The notes below the pieces were generated by a model. It did no database searches and was not told where the DNA came from. It was given only the letters and a program-made list of their open reading frames with translations. 64,000 nt of DNA from contig NC_092341.1 in assembly GCF_046630445.1 (NCBI RefSeq), positions 258,336,001 to 258,400,000 on the forward strand, in the 5' to 3' direction. Position 1 is the stretch's first letter, and each line of letters begins with the position of its first letter. Shown here in pieces: positions 1 through 11,602 of this stretch. Source of the DNA: Rutidosis leptorrhynchoides (lineage: Eukaryota > Streptophyta > Magnoliopsida > Asterales > Asteraceae). The translations under genes were made by a program, and so were the position numbers.

Positions 1-1425
1 CCAACTCAAAACAACACTTTCAATCAACAAAAACCTAGCTTGTATAAACCACCACAACAAACCGAAGAGAAAAAGCCAAATCTGGAAGAAATGATGGCAA
101 AGCTAATGGAATCTCAAACACAATTTATAACTTCTCAAACCCAAACAAATGAGAGGTTTGATCAGTCATTAAGAACTCAACAAGCTTCCATTTTGAATCT
201 AGAAAAACACGTAGGTACTCTTGCTAGCATGATGAGTGAGAGGGAACAAGGAAAGTTATCGAGTAATACTGAAGTAAATCCTCGGAATGAGAATGTTAAT
301 ATGGTTTCAACGAATTCTGAAAAACCAGCATCAGAAGATGGGAAGGTTTTAGATGTGAGTAACAATGAAGAAGTTACAACACCACCACCACCACCCGAGT
401 ATGTAAAGCCAGTGGTGGCACCATACAGACCACCCATCCCGTTTCCAAGAAAAGGAGTTGAGTATGAGCAAGTAATAGGTAATAAAGTTTGTGATACCTC
501 TGGAAAGAAGAAGAAGAAGAATAAGAAAGTGCAAGAAATAAAAACCGTAAAAATAAACCCGGAGAAGACAGTTCCACCAAAACCTCCACCCAGGTTAGGT
601 GATCCGGGTGAATTTATTGTTCCTTATCTACTTAGTGATTGTGTCATGTATGATGCACTAGCAGATTTAGGTGCGAGTATAAGTGTTATGCCTCTTTCAT
701 TATATAAGAGATTAGGAGTAGGTGAATTAAGTCCAACAGAGATGAGTGTTCGGCTCTTTGATCAAACTATTAGGCACCCAGTTGGAATTGCTGACAACCT
801 ACCCGTTCAAGTAGGTAATTTAACCTTTCTAGTCGAATTTATTGTCATTGACATAGAAGAGGACCCAAACATTCCTCTAATTTTAGGTCGACCATTCTTA
901 GCGTCCACCGGGGCGTTATTTGATGTAAGAAAAGGTAGAATGACACTTAGTAATGATGAAAAATCGATCACCTTTGTGAGTCGAAAGTCTAAATCTCCAC
1001 CAATCAAAACCGTTGAACCAACAAAAACGATTGGTAAGAACCATGTTGTTTTACCAACTCCAACGGTAGTGCTTAACAGTAATAAAACGCCTAAGTATGG
1101 GGAAGATGAAGTAACGCCTAATGATGACTTGATAACAAAGAACCCCGTTGTTGGTATGAAATTAAATGATCCCGTTATTAACAGTTCAATGAAGAAACTT
1201 ATTAAACGAATTCGCGATGCTAGAACCAAGGGGAACTTTAAGTTATGTAACCGGTTAGTATCCAATCTTTCGCCTAAAGAAAAGGCGAAACTAATTGAAT
1301 TTGTGGATATTACACATGAATCCGACCAATGTCTAAAAGCAAAAGTCTCAGATATGCAAGTTGATTATGGTCCAAGAGAAATTGACGATGAAGTTTACCA
1401 CAATTTCGACACCACAGCTACATAA
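1..1425 (+). CDS. Athila-like gag C-terminus plus aspartic protease (partial, open at left edge)
   Basis: This is the C-terminal part of a Ty3/gypsy gag-protease polyprotein; the frame is open to base 1, so the true start lies outside. From the left come an Asn/Gln-rich stretch, a likely coiled coil (about 72-250) and a Pro- and Lys-rich linker (about 380-600). The retropepsin fold follows, with active-site motif ADLGAS near 660-680, which is the usual DLGAS form of Athila/Tat proteases, and the second signature ILGRPFLAS near 880-905. Retropepsins cut the retrotransposon polyprotein in the virus-like particle. After the protease the frame runs about 160 more codons and ends in TAA at 1423-1425. 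No reverse transcriptase follows, so the element is pol-less here. The reading frame itself is undamaged. Assignment to Athila rather than Tat is by general resemblance. Confidence 0.85.
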   Translation, partial: PTQNNTFNQQKPSLYKPPQQTEEKKPNLEEMMAKLMESQTQFITSQTQTNERFDQSLRTQQASILNLEKHVGTLASMMSEREQGKLSSNTEVNPRNENVNMVSTNSEKPASEDGKVLDVSNNEEVTTPPPPPEYVKPVVAPYRPPIPFPRKGVEYEQVIGNKVCDTSGKKKKKNKKVQEIKTVKINPEKTVPPKPPPRLGDPGEFIVPYLLSDCVMYDALADLGASISVMPLSLYKRLGVGELSPTEMSVRLFDQTIRHPVGIADNLPVQVGNLTFLVEFIVIDIEEDPNIPLILGRPFLASTGALFDVRKGRMTLSNDEKSITFVSRKSKSPPIKTVEPTKTIGKNHVVLPTPTVVLNSNKTPKYGEDEVTPNDDLITKNPVVGMKLNDPVINSSMKKLIKRIRDARTKGNFKLCNRLVSNLSPKEKAKLIEFVDITHESDQCLKAKVSDMQVDYGPREIDDEVYHNFDTTAT

Positions 1426-3799
<2,374 letters not shown>

Positions 3800-3817
3800 C
3801 TCAAGTGTGGGGATATT
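3800..3817 (+). other. Polypurine tract of Athila-A
   Basis: AAGTGTGGGGA followed by a short AT spacer lies directly before the LTR start TGATAATG. Its position and purine content fit the plus-strand primer. The same AGTGTGGGG core precedes the Athila-B LTR on the opposite strand at 29801-29818. Confidence 0.75.
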
Positions 3818-4318
3818 TGATAATGCTCCAAATGAACATATATTTAGGCACAATATACTTCCAATATGTAAAGCTTTTAGTTGTAATTGTTCTATTTTTA
3901 TGTAATATTCGTTTAAATAAATAAGTGCGAAGACAAAAGAAGAAAACGACGATTTGAAAAGACGCAAATGATCAAAAAGCTAAAAAGTAAAAAGTACAAT
4001 CCAAGTGGTTCGAATTATTGATAAGAAACGTCTAAAAAATTACAAGAGTACAAGTCGCGGAACGCAAAGTACAAGATATCTCCGCGTACGAAAGGACGTT
4101 CGAAAATCCGGAACCGAGACATAAACCGAGCATCAACGCGCGAGTCAACGGTCCTAAAATTACGAGTCAACTATGCACAAGAATATAATATAATATATAT
4201 ATAATTAATATAAATTATATATATAATTAATACAAATTATATATATTATATATATATATCTTTAATAAATATGTCGACAAGCTAGTAAACAAAAAATATG
4301 TGAGCTGGATCTGACGGC

Positions 4319-4414
4319 CATGCAATCGCATGGGAAATAGGCATAAAACCGATGCTAGTGCATGAGCCCATGCGAGTGCATGAGATTTGCACTAAAACCT
4401 CATGCGACCGCATG
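4319..4414. repeat. Four near-palindromic CATGC-N4-GCATG repeats in the LTR
   Basis: The copies are at 4319-4332, 4351-4364, 4369-4382 and 4401-4414. Each is a 14-bp imperfect palindrome of the form CATGCnnnnGCATG (the second starts GATGC). Spacing is 32, 18 and 32 bp, as if a pair had been duplicated. The core CATGC resembles the RY element bound by plant B3 transcription factors. The cluster ends 24 bp before a TATA box. Confidence 0.85.
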
Positions 4415-4437
4415 AGTTACTGTAGCAGGCCATATTC

Positions 4438-4444
4438 TATAAAT
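4438..4444 (+). promoter_or_regulatory. TATA box of the Athila-A LTR
   Basis: TATAAAT lies just downstream of the four palindromes and upstream of a CT-rich transcription-start-like stretch. It is the best candidate for the U3/R boundary region. Confidence 0.55.
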
Positions 4445-5789
4445 TCAGCATTTTTCGGACGAATTTAACACAAGAGAATTCAATCTCTCTATCTCAACGT
4501 AATATATATATATATATATATATTAATTTTAATTTTAATTTTAATGTTAATTTTAATAATAAGGGTATGTTAGCGAATGTTGTAAGGGTGTAAGTCGAAA
4601 TTCTGTCCGTGTAACGCTATGCTATTATTAATCATTGTAAGTTATGTTCAACCTTTTTAAATTAATGTCTCGTAGCTAAGTTATTATTATGCTTATTTAA
4701 GCTGAAGTAATCATGATGTTGGGCTAAATATTAAAAACAGGGTAATTGGGCTTTGTACCATAATTGGGGTTTGGACAAAAGAACAACACTTGTGGAAATT
4801 AGACTATGAGTTATTAATGGGCTTTATATTTGTTTAATTATATGATAGTTTGTTAATTTAATATAAAGATTTACAATTGGACATACCTATAAATAACCAT
4901 ATACACTCGATCGGACTCGATGGCGGGATATTTATAAGTACTAATAATCGTTCATTTAACCGGACACGGGAATGGATTAATAGTTAATGGACTTATTAAA
5001 ACAGGGGTGAATTACATACAAGAAAAATTGGTGTAATTATAGTTTAAGTCCCCAATTAGTAGGAATATTTGACTTCGGATATAAGGATAATTTGACGAGG
5101 ACACTCGCACTTTATATTTATGACTGATGGACTGTTATGGACAAAAACCAGACGGACATATTAAATAATCCAGGACAAAGGACAATTAACCCATAGGAAT
5201 AAACTAAAATCAACACGTCAAACATCATGATTATGGAAGTTTAAATAAGCATAATGTGACGACCCGGAAATTTCCGACCAAATTTAAACTTAACCTTTAT
5301 ATGTTTCCGACACGATAAGCAGAATTTGTAATGTTGAATCTTAAAAAGTTTGGAACTACATTCATGTAATCAATTACCCTTTGACCGTGTTCGACGATTC
5401 ATGAACAATTATGTGTATATAGATATGTATATATAATATATAATATTAACTGAAAACATTAACAAAGTATTAGATATATGATACTTTACATGAACATATT
5501 TGTTTCGATATATTTATTGACAGAATTAAGAGATAATATCAAATGATTGAATTATCAGATACATTATGATATGATTACGGGCCTATGTTATAAGGTCCAC
5601 TGTGATTTAAGAAATCTATTCTTTTTGACAACTCATTACTTAACCAGTATGATAAAGATAACGATATTTATATTTTATTTTATTAAATATATATAACGAT
5701 TTAAATTAATATTATATATTTGTATACGCGTATTATACGTACATAGTTTTATACTTTTACTATACTTTAACTTTACCTTTACTTTACTT

Positions 5790-5985
5790 TTACTTTACTT
5801 TAACTTTAATAATTCATACTTTAATAATTCACTTTAATAATTCATACTTTAATAATTTACTTTAATAATTCATACTTTAATAATTCACTTTAATAATTCA
5901 TACTTTAATAATTCACTTTAATAATTCATACTTTAATAATTCACTTTAATAATTCATACTTTAATAATTCACTTTAATAATTCAA
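5790..5985 (+). repeat. ACTTTAATAATTC minisatellite in LARD-1 5' LTR
   Basis: Alternating 13-bp (ACTTTAATAATTC) and 15-bp (ATACTTTAATAATTC) units give a 28-bp higher-order period, repeated about six to seven times and slightly disordered at the left end. The array stops about 10 bp before the TATA box. Confidence 0.9.
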
Positions 5986-5993
5986 AAATCTAT

Positions 5994-6002
5994 TATAAAT
6001 AG
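5994..6002 (+). promoter_or_regulatory. TATA box of LARD-1 5' LTR
   Basis: TATAAATAG directly after the minisatellite and followed by a CT-containing stretch. The copy in the 3' LTR is at 12355-12363 in the same context. Confidence 0.6.
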
Positions 6003-8003
6003 AATTCAATAGGTTTCATTATTTCATAGAAACTTGAAAATATATTTCTCAAAACTCTCTCAATCGAATTACATATATATATATTTACTTAGTACTATTT
6101 CAAGATATTATTAGTATACATAAAATACTACGACGGAGTTATATTCAGACGATTTCAAAATAAGTTTTCAAATGGGATATAGCTAAGGAAATTATGGGTT
6201 ATAGCTATGAAGGTTATGGGTATTGATCGAGGGTATTGCTCGTGAGGTCAACCTAACGTTTATCATTTTTGTTGCGTCTACGTACTTTCCTGCAATATTG
6301 AATCACAATATTGATACGTGAGCATTCATATCTTATCTTTTATATATTAATAGTGTATCCCTGACTAGTGCTCGAGTATATATGATTATGCATGTTTGTA
6401 TGCTTAGTTTCGTCGTTAAATAGTTTATGATAAATCACGAATTTGATACATATGCTACTGAGATAAGTTATATGATATGCATGTCGTTGAAAAGCTGAAG
6501 AAAAAAATTAATAACTTTTCATTTAGAAATCGTGTGGTTTCGATGAACGGATTAAAAGATATGGTCAACTGAATTATCATTAATTTTAATATTATTATTA
6601 AAACGATTATTATAACTGTTATCAGTTGATGTTATTACTAAAATTATCTTTATTACTAAAAATTAATATTTTTATTGAAACTGTCATTTTATTATTTTTA
6701 TCATTATTATTATTATCAATATTATTTTATCAAATAAATATGCGTACAAAGATATTTTTACCACACGTAATGTAATTACATTAATAATACAGACCACTAT
6801 ATTTTTATGATATTAAGTGAATTTTATAAATTTTATTACTTGAGATATATAAAAGTATATTTTTATCATATATGAATTTTAATATAAATTTTTATTTATT
6901 AGTAAATGACTTGTATTATTTAGTATAATAAGAACTGATAAATATATTTAAATATATAAAACTACTATATATAAGTTATATAATAAACATGTATAGATTT
7001 TGAAAGTCATTTTGGGTCAAGTTGACTTTTGTTGACTTTTGCATGTCGGTCTCGAGCATTAGGATTGTGATACACTACGACTTGACCTAAATTGTTAGAC
7101 AGATATTGATCAACATATAAATATATATACTTAATATAGGTTCGTGAATCCGAGACAAACCCTGCACTTGTTCAGTGCCGTCATATACATAATTGCTACG
7201 AAATACAGTATTGTGAGTTTCATTTGCTCCCTTTTTAATTGCTTTTGCAATATATATTTTTGGGCTGAGAATACATGCGCTGTTTTATAAATGTTTTACG
7301 AAATAGACACAAGTACTAAAACTAATTCTACGTGGGTTTAAACCAGAAATATACCCTTAGCTTGGTAACATTAAACTACTTGTCTATGTACGGTAGGCGC
7401 GAATCCTAAAGATAAATCTATTGGGCCTGACAAACCCCATCCTGACTATGGGATGCTTTAGTACTTCGAGGTTATATTAAACACACCTGATCTGGTGTAC
7501 TTCAGAGGGTAAAACATGAACGTTAAGGCTTGTTACCGGGTGCCTACAACTTATAGAATACTTTTATACACTTGCGAGTGTACGGATATTTATAGAAACT
7601 GAAATCTTGTGGTCTATTACTATTACAGAAATGATGGATTATGATAAACTAATGAACTCACCAACCTTTTGGTTGACACTTTAAAGCATGTTTATTCTCA
7701 GGTATTAAAGAAATCTTCCGCTGTGCATTAGCTCATTTTAAGGATATTACCTGGAGTCATTCATGACATACTTTGAAAGACGTTGCATTCGAGTCGTTGA
7801 GTTCATCAAGATTAATATTAAGTCAATTATAGTTGGATGTAATATGAAATGGTATGCATGCCGTCAATTTTTGATGTAAAGAAAGTTTGTCTTTTAAAAA
7901 CGAATGCAATGTTTGTAAAACGTATCATATAGAGGTCAAATACCTCGTGATGTAATCAACTATTGTGAATCGTTTATAATGTATATGAACGGGTCCTTTC
8001 AGT

Positions 8004-8015
8004 TGGTATCAGAGC
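8004..8015 (+). other. Primer-binding site of LARD-1 (tRNA-Met)
   Basis: TGGTATCAGAGC, the standard plant initiator tRNA-Met primer complement, lies two bases after the LTR end. Confidence 0.9.
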
Positions 8016-8412
8016 GGTGGACTTAGCGAACCAGGTCTTGCATTAGTGTGTCTAACTGATAGTTGTTAAGATGCATTAGTGAGTCTGGACTTCGACCGTA
8101 TCTGCATGTCAAAATTTTTGCTTATCATTTTTAGTCGGAAATCATCTACTTACCATCCTTAGGAAATTACGTGCTTATCATTCTTAAGTCTAGACGCGTT
8201 TTCCTACATTTATTGCATAATAGTATATAGACGAATTCTTATCTTAGCATATCTGTTACTGTGAACTTTGACTGACATCTTTCAAAGATTCCTCCGTAAT
8301 TTATGGGATTTTGGTATTATATATACATATGTAAATTATGTATTGAAGAATACCAAATCTAAATTCTACAATCTATTTCATACCAAAAAAATTCTTTCCC
8401 TGATTATACAAG

Positions 8413-8859
8413 ATGGATCCCTCAACCAGTTCGAGTTCCTCGGATTCCGACAGCTATGCCGATATGGATTTCCACATGAGCTCCGAAAGCAGTGTGACCA
8501 GAATGAATCAACCAATTAGCCATCATCTATTCTGGATGAATTGGGGATGGGTTCGTAATCTACTTAACTATTGGAGACAAGAAGAAGGCGATCCCTTTCA
8601 TCCACCACATTGCCCTCTTGGCAATGAACCTGAAGCACTTACCTGCGAACCTGTCCGAAACACCATTTTCTCTCTCATTTTCAGAGTATCTCGTCATGAT
8701 TGTATACTACACCAAATTCTAGAACTTATTTATCCGCTCGTCCGAACCGACAATTACCCCGGTGTAATAGAAGAAGTCAACGAGCTTCGCGCTCGGGTAG
8801 TGGCTTTGGAGAATATGGTGCAAAGGTTACAAACACCAGCAGCAGCACCAACAGCATAA
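8413..8859 (+). CDS. LARD ORF1, Ser/Asp-rich coiled-coil protein
   Basis: A 148-codon ORF about 400 bp downstream of the primer site, the only substantial coding potential in LARD-1. Residues 1-20 are Ser/Asp-rich, the middle holds a Trp-rich segment (WMNWGWVRN), and the C-terminus is a predicted coiled coil (EEVNELRARVVALENMVQRL). The order of an acidic-serine N-terminus and a C-terminal coiled coil containing LRARV matches the first ORF of Tekay-B (40478-41313), and a damaged copy lies in LARD-2 (49824-50385, minus). Its function is unknown. A role in packaging or in trans recruitment of partner proteins is only a guess. The start is the ATG that gives the Ser/Asp-rich N-terminus shared by the family; LARD-2 has ATA at this codon. 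Confidence 0.6.
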   Translation: MDPSTSSSSSDSDSYADMDFHMSSESSVTRMNQPISHHLFWMNWGWVRNLLNYWRQEEGDPFHPPHCPLGNEPEALTCEPVRNTIFSLIFRVSRHDCILHQILELIYPLVRTDNYPGVIEEVNELRARVVALENMVQRLQTPAAAPTA

Positions 8860-9197
8860 CCAGTACCACCATCAACAACATCAACAGTACCATTACCACC
8901 ACCAACAACAACCGCATCGCAAACCTCAACTTCACAATCTGTCCCACGAGCATCGACGTCATACGCCATGTAGATACCAAGGAATACCACAACGATGAAG
9001 TATTGATTCATAACTTCATTGGGGAAACATTCTACGGCGATTATGTAATTTCTAAAGTTTAGAAATTATCTATCCTCGCCTTAACCATAAATCAAATGAG
9101 TTTAATTTAATATTAACTCATTAAATCAATATTACATCTGAAGAAATATACACATATATATTTCCATAAAGACTGTAATAAAATTCTTTTGTACAAA
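8860..9197 (+). other. Noncoding LARD-1 interior after ORF1
   Basis: The frame after the ORF1 stop is ACC/AAC-repeat-rich and low in complexity (8860-8930). No domain is recognised up to the hairpin at 9198. An overlapping frame (8700-9062) is judged fortuitous. Confidence 0.5.
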
Positions 9198-9266
9198 ATA
9201 TTAATTGTGAATTTTTTTTTAACGGGTAGGTAATACCCGAGAGATATATAAATTCACAATTAATAT
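9198..9266 (+). ncRNA. Conserved two-tier hairpin in LARD-1
   Basis: A perfect 16-bp inverted repeat (9198-9213 with 9251-9266) encloses a second stem CGGGTA/TACCCG (9223-9228 with 9234-9239) and its GGTAA loop. The inner segment AACGGGTAGGTAAT equals the sequence next to the LTR at the 3' end of Tekay-A (16426-16439). A related structure occurs in LARD-2 (49604-49665) in the same place relative to ORF1. It may act as an RNA structure, for example in packaging, or as a second plus-strand priming site. Both roles are inference. Confidence 0.55.
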
Positions 9267-10134
9267 GTTACATTCTTCGAATCTGATTCAGCAAATCATC
9301 CATTATACTCCCTACTTTCACAACAATATACATTCTTTTATAAAAATCAAAACAACCATACTCATTCAAAATCTAATTACATATTCTGATTTTGAAATCT
9401 CAGAATTCGATTCAAGATATAACTGAAATCGTCACTCTTAGATTCCTACATCTTTCAAAACTATACTTTGACTTCAAAACTATCCTAGAACCTCATTTCT
9501 ATTCATGGAACTCACAAAAATATTTGTATCATTCAAAATCTTAGAACATCATATGTATATTAACAATTACAATATGTGTTCAAACACTTCGAAATTTCTA
9601 AAGACATGCGAGATGATGATCCAACCACATATTACCCACTGTCATGCATCTGAAAAGCTCTCGAAACCAAAGTTATAGTTTAACACGTATCCATGTCAGA
9701 TCCTTTGATATTTATTACCAAATATAATTTTTCAATCTCTTTCCAAAATAGACAGTTTTCTCACAGCTGCAGCAAATCACCTTCATTTGTTTATACGAAT
9801 AAACCTTATTATAACAATTACCCCTTCATCATTGTTACCGGGGAACCTTTCATATCTCGCCACATTAGCAGTAAACTTATCAACAACTTCATTAACCTTC
9901 GACTTAAGCCTCTCCGAAAAGCCACTATACTTATTCATTAAAACCCCATCATGTACTCACCTACATCCTGTAACAATAATTGTCACACCAACTACTGGGA
10001 ATTAGCAATCAATATTTTGAATTTCGCGACAGTTTTACGTCAAAAGTTATACATATAACGTCTATCTCCTAGACTTACATACTTCGAATGTGAATTTTCT
10101 GAAAAACATCCCAAACCATGAACTAGTTCTTCGA
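9267..10134 (+). other. Noncoding LARD-1 interior
   Basis: AT-rich sequence without a recognisable domain. Short open frames at 9693-9941 and 9787-10005 overlap each other and are probably chance. Parts of the interval have recognisable counterparts in LARD-2 (about 36500-37200), so it belongs to the element. Confidence 0.5.
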
Positions 10135-10350
10135 AATTGGAAAAATGCTGATGAAGCAGCAAAAACTGTAAACGACTTTAACAGTCAAAAGTTTGATGAT
10201 AAAGAATAGTATGGTGGTAAAGCTGAGAAAAAGAGAAGGTTTGAAACTGGAAAATGGATTGAGCAGACCATGAAGGAGGCTGTGGACAAATCACAAAGAC
10301 TAAACCTGCCTTCAAAGGATTCAAATGATTCAGTGTCTACTGAAATCGTT
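10135..10350 (+). pseudogene. Captured fragment of a poly(A)-binding-protein gene (end of RRM3, linker, start of RRM4)
   Basis: In one frame the sequence reads NADEAAKTVNDFN, then QKFDDKE, a stop, KAEKKRRFE, and MKEAVDKSQRLNL. This follows, in order, the end of the third RNA-recognition motif, the linker and the start of the fourth in plant poly(A)-binding proteins, whose typical motifs are KFDDKEWYVGKA, a K/E-rich linker with FE, and KYQGLNLYVKN. The TAG at 10207-10209 falls where the family has Trp (TGG to TAG). PABPs bind mRNA poly(A) tails in the cytoplasm; this piece is too short and broken to do so. LARD-2 has the same fragment at 36285-36450, so capture came before the two copies split. 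No intron is seen within it, which would fit capture from mRNA or from a single exon. Confidence 0.75.
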
Positions 10351-11574
10351 AGCAAACAACTTACTTCTTATTCTAAACCTTCACAGACAAATCTTCTTCA
10401 TCATCCATATTATCGTATCTTTTATTATAATATCTTCGATATTCCTGAAGATATTTTCACAACTATTCTTATCTGAAATCTTTTATCTCTTCGCAATATC
10501 TGCGTTACAACATAAAAAGAAACTGTGTTAGTTTCTAAATTCTAAAAAAAAAAAATTGAATTTAAAATAGGAATGTTTTTGAAGTAGTATTGGGAACTGA
10601 AGCATGAGTTTGTATAATATAATGACACTTGATCAACGTGATTATATTACAGTAAGTCATGCTGAGTTTCTAATGGAACGTGATGATTCACAGAACATAC
10701 CGTCATCATGTACTGTTTACACGACTCTTACATTCTACCCAATTTCCAAACATATTAAGAACATATCATCTTAATAGCTCTATATTTTCGGATATTCTGG
10801 TAATTTTCCAAATCAAGATCGTGCCATTACGATTTTCTTCTTGGAACATTAACTATGTTCATCCAAAAAATTCTTATCTACGAATTCTGGACCATTATCC
10901 GCTTGACTTAAGGTCGGAAAGAGAAAACGAAAGCATGAAGCTCCGAAATATAATGGAGAATATAAAGCCCGATAACAACCCCGAAATTACAAACCGTGTA
11001 TATCAATGCGTATAGCAATATAAAGACACGGGAGAATGAAAAACACAATAACCCCAAGGTAATGGTAGAAGAAAATAACTTCCTCCGGTGGTAGATGAAA
11101 AAGAAGAATGACATATATGAAAGTTAAGAGTATATCAAGAATCAATACTGGATGAAGCATATTAACGAATGCTTTAAAGTATGAATTGGGGAGAAAGACT
11201 AGAAGGTGTGAGATGTGGAAATAAAGAAACGAAGAGGGTGGAATTATAGTAAAATATCAGACAGAGAAATCGAGACAGATTATCGCATTTAATCAAAGAA
11301 GATCCTGATTTCCTTAATCGCCGAAGAACCAAATCTTATTGCAAAGATTTTCTTTAAATCCCATGAATTCCGAAAATCAATCATAACTACGTCATCGGTT
11401 AAAACGAATATACGTTTACTCATTTCACTCTCTTGCGATAGCTTCACTTATACTCTTCGCGTAATCAAATTATTTTATCTATATTACTCAATGATGATAA
11501 AACTCGATTTATCAACTCATATTCATCATGAAAACATTTTTATAGTTAGCCATGACGACCTCGATCAAATTTCG
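10351..11574 (+). other. Noncoding LARD-1 3' interior
   Basis: No domain is recognised. Open frames at 10325-10531 and 10680-11015 lack family features. Short blocks such as TGACACTTGATCAACGTG near 10625 recur in LARD-2 (about 35965-36000, opposite strand), so the stretch is conserved element sequence rather than unrelated filler. Confidence 0.5.
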
Positions 11575-11602
11575 GGACGAAATTTCTTTAACGGGTAGGT
11601 AC
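11575..11602 (+). other. 3' priming region of LARD-1
   Basis: GGGACGAAATTTC followed by TTTAACGGGTAGGTAC abuts the 3' LTR. The same GGGACGAAATTTC block is found before the LTRs of LARD-2 and Tekay-B, as in Tekay-type chromoviruses. Confidence 0.7.

Larger units (their letters stand above)
5255..8001 (+). repeat. LARD-1 5' LTR
   Basis: Starts TGTGACGACC, ends CCTTTCA and is followed two bases later by the tRNA-Met primer site. It matches 11603-14364 nearly base for base over 2747 bp. It contains a minisatellite ending just before a TATA box. Confidence 0.9.

Noticed and set aside
8700-9062. Second overlapping ORF after LARD ORF1, rich in Asn/Thr/Ile
   Set aside because: It arises from ACC/AAC repeats in another frame; the LARD-2 copy does not keep it.
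10135-10350. A functional RNA-binding protein gene
   Set aside because: The piece covers only parts of two RNA-recognition motifs, contains a stop and has no start or promoter of its own.
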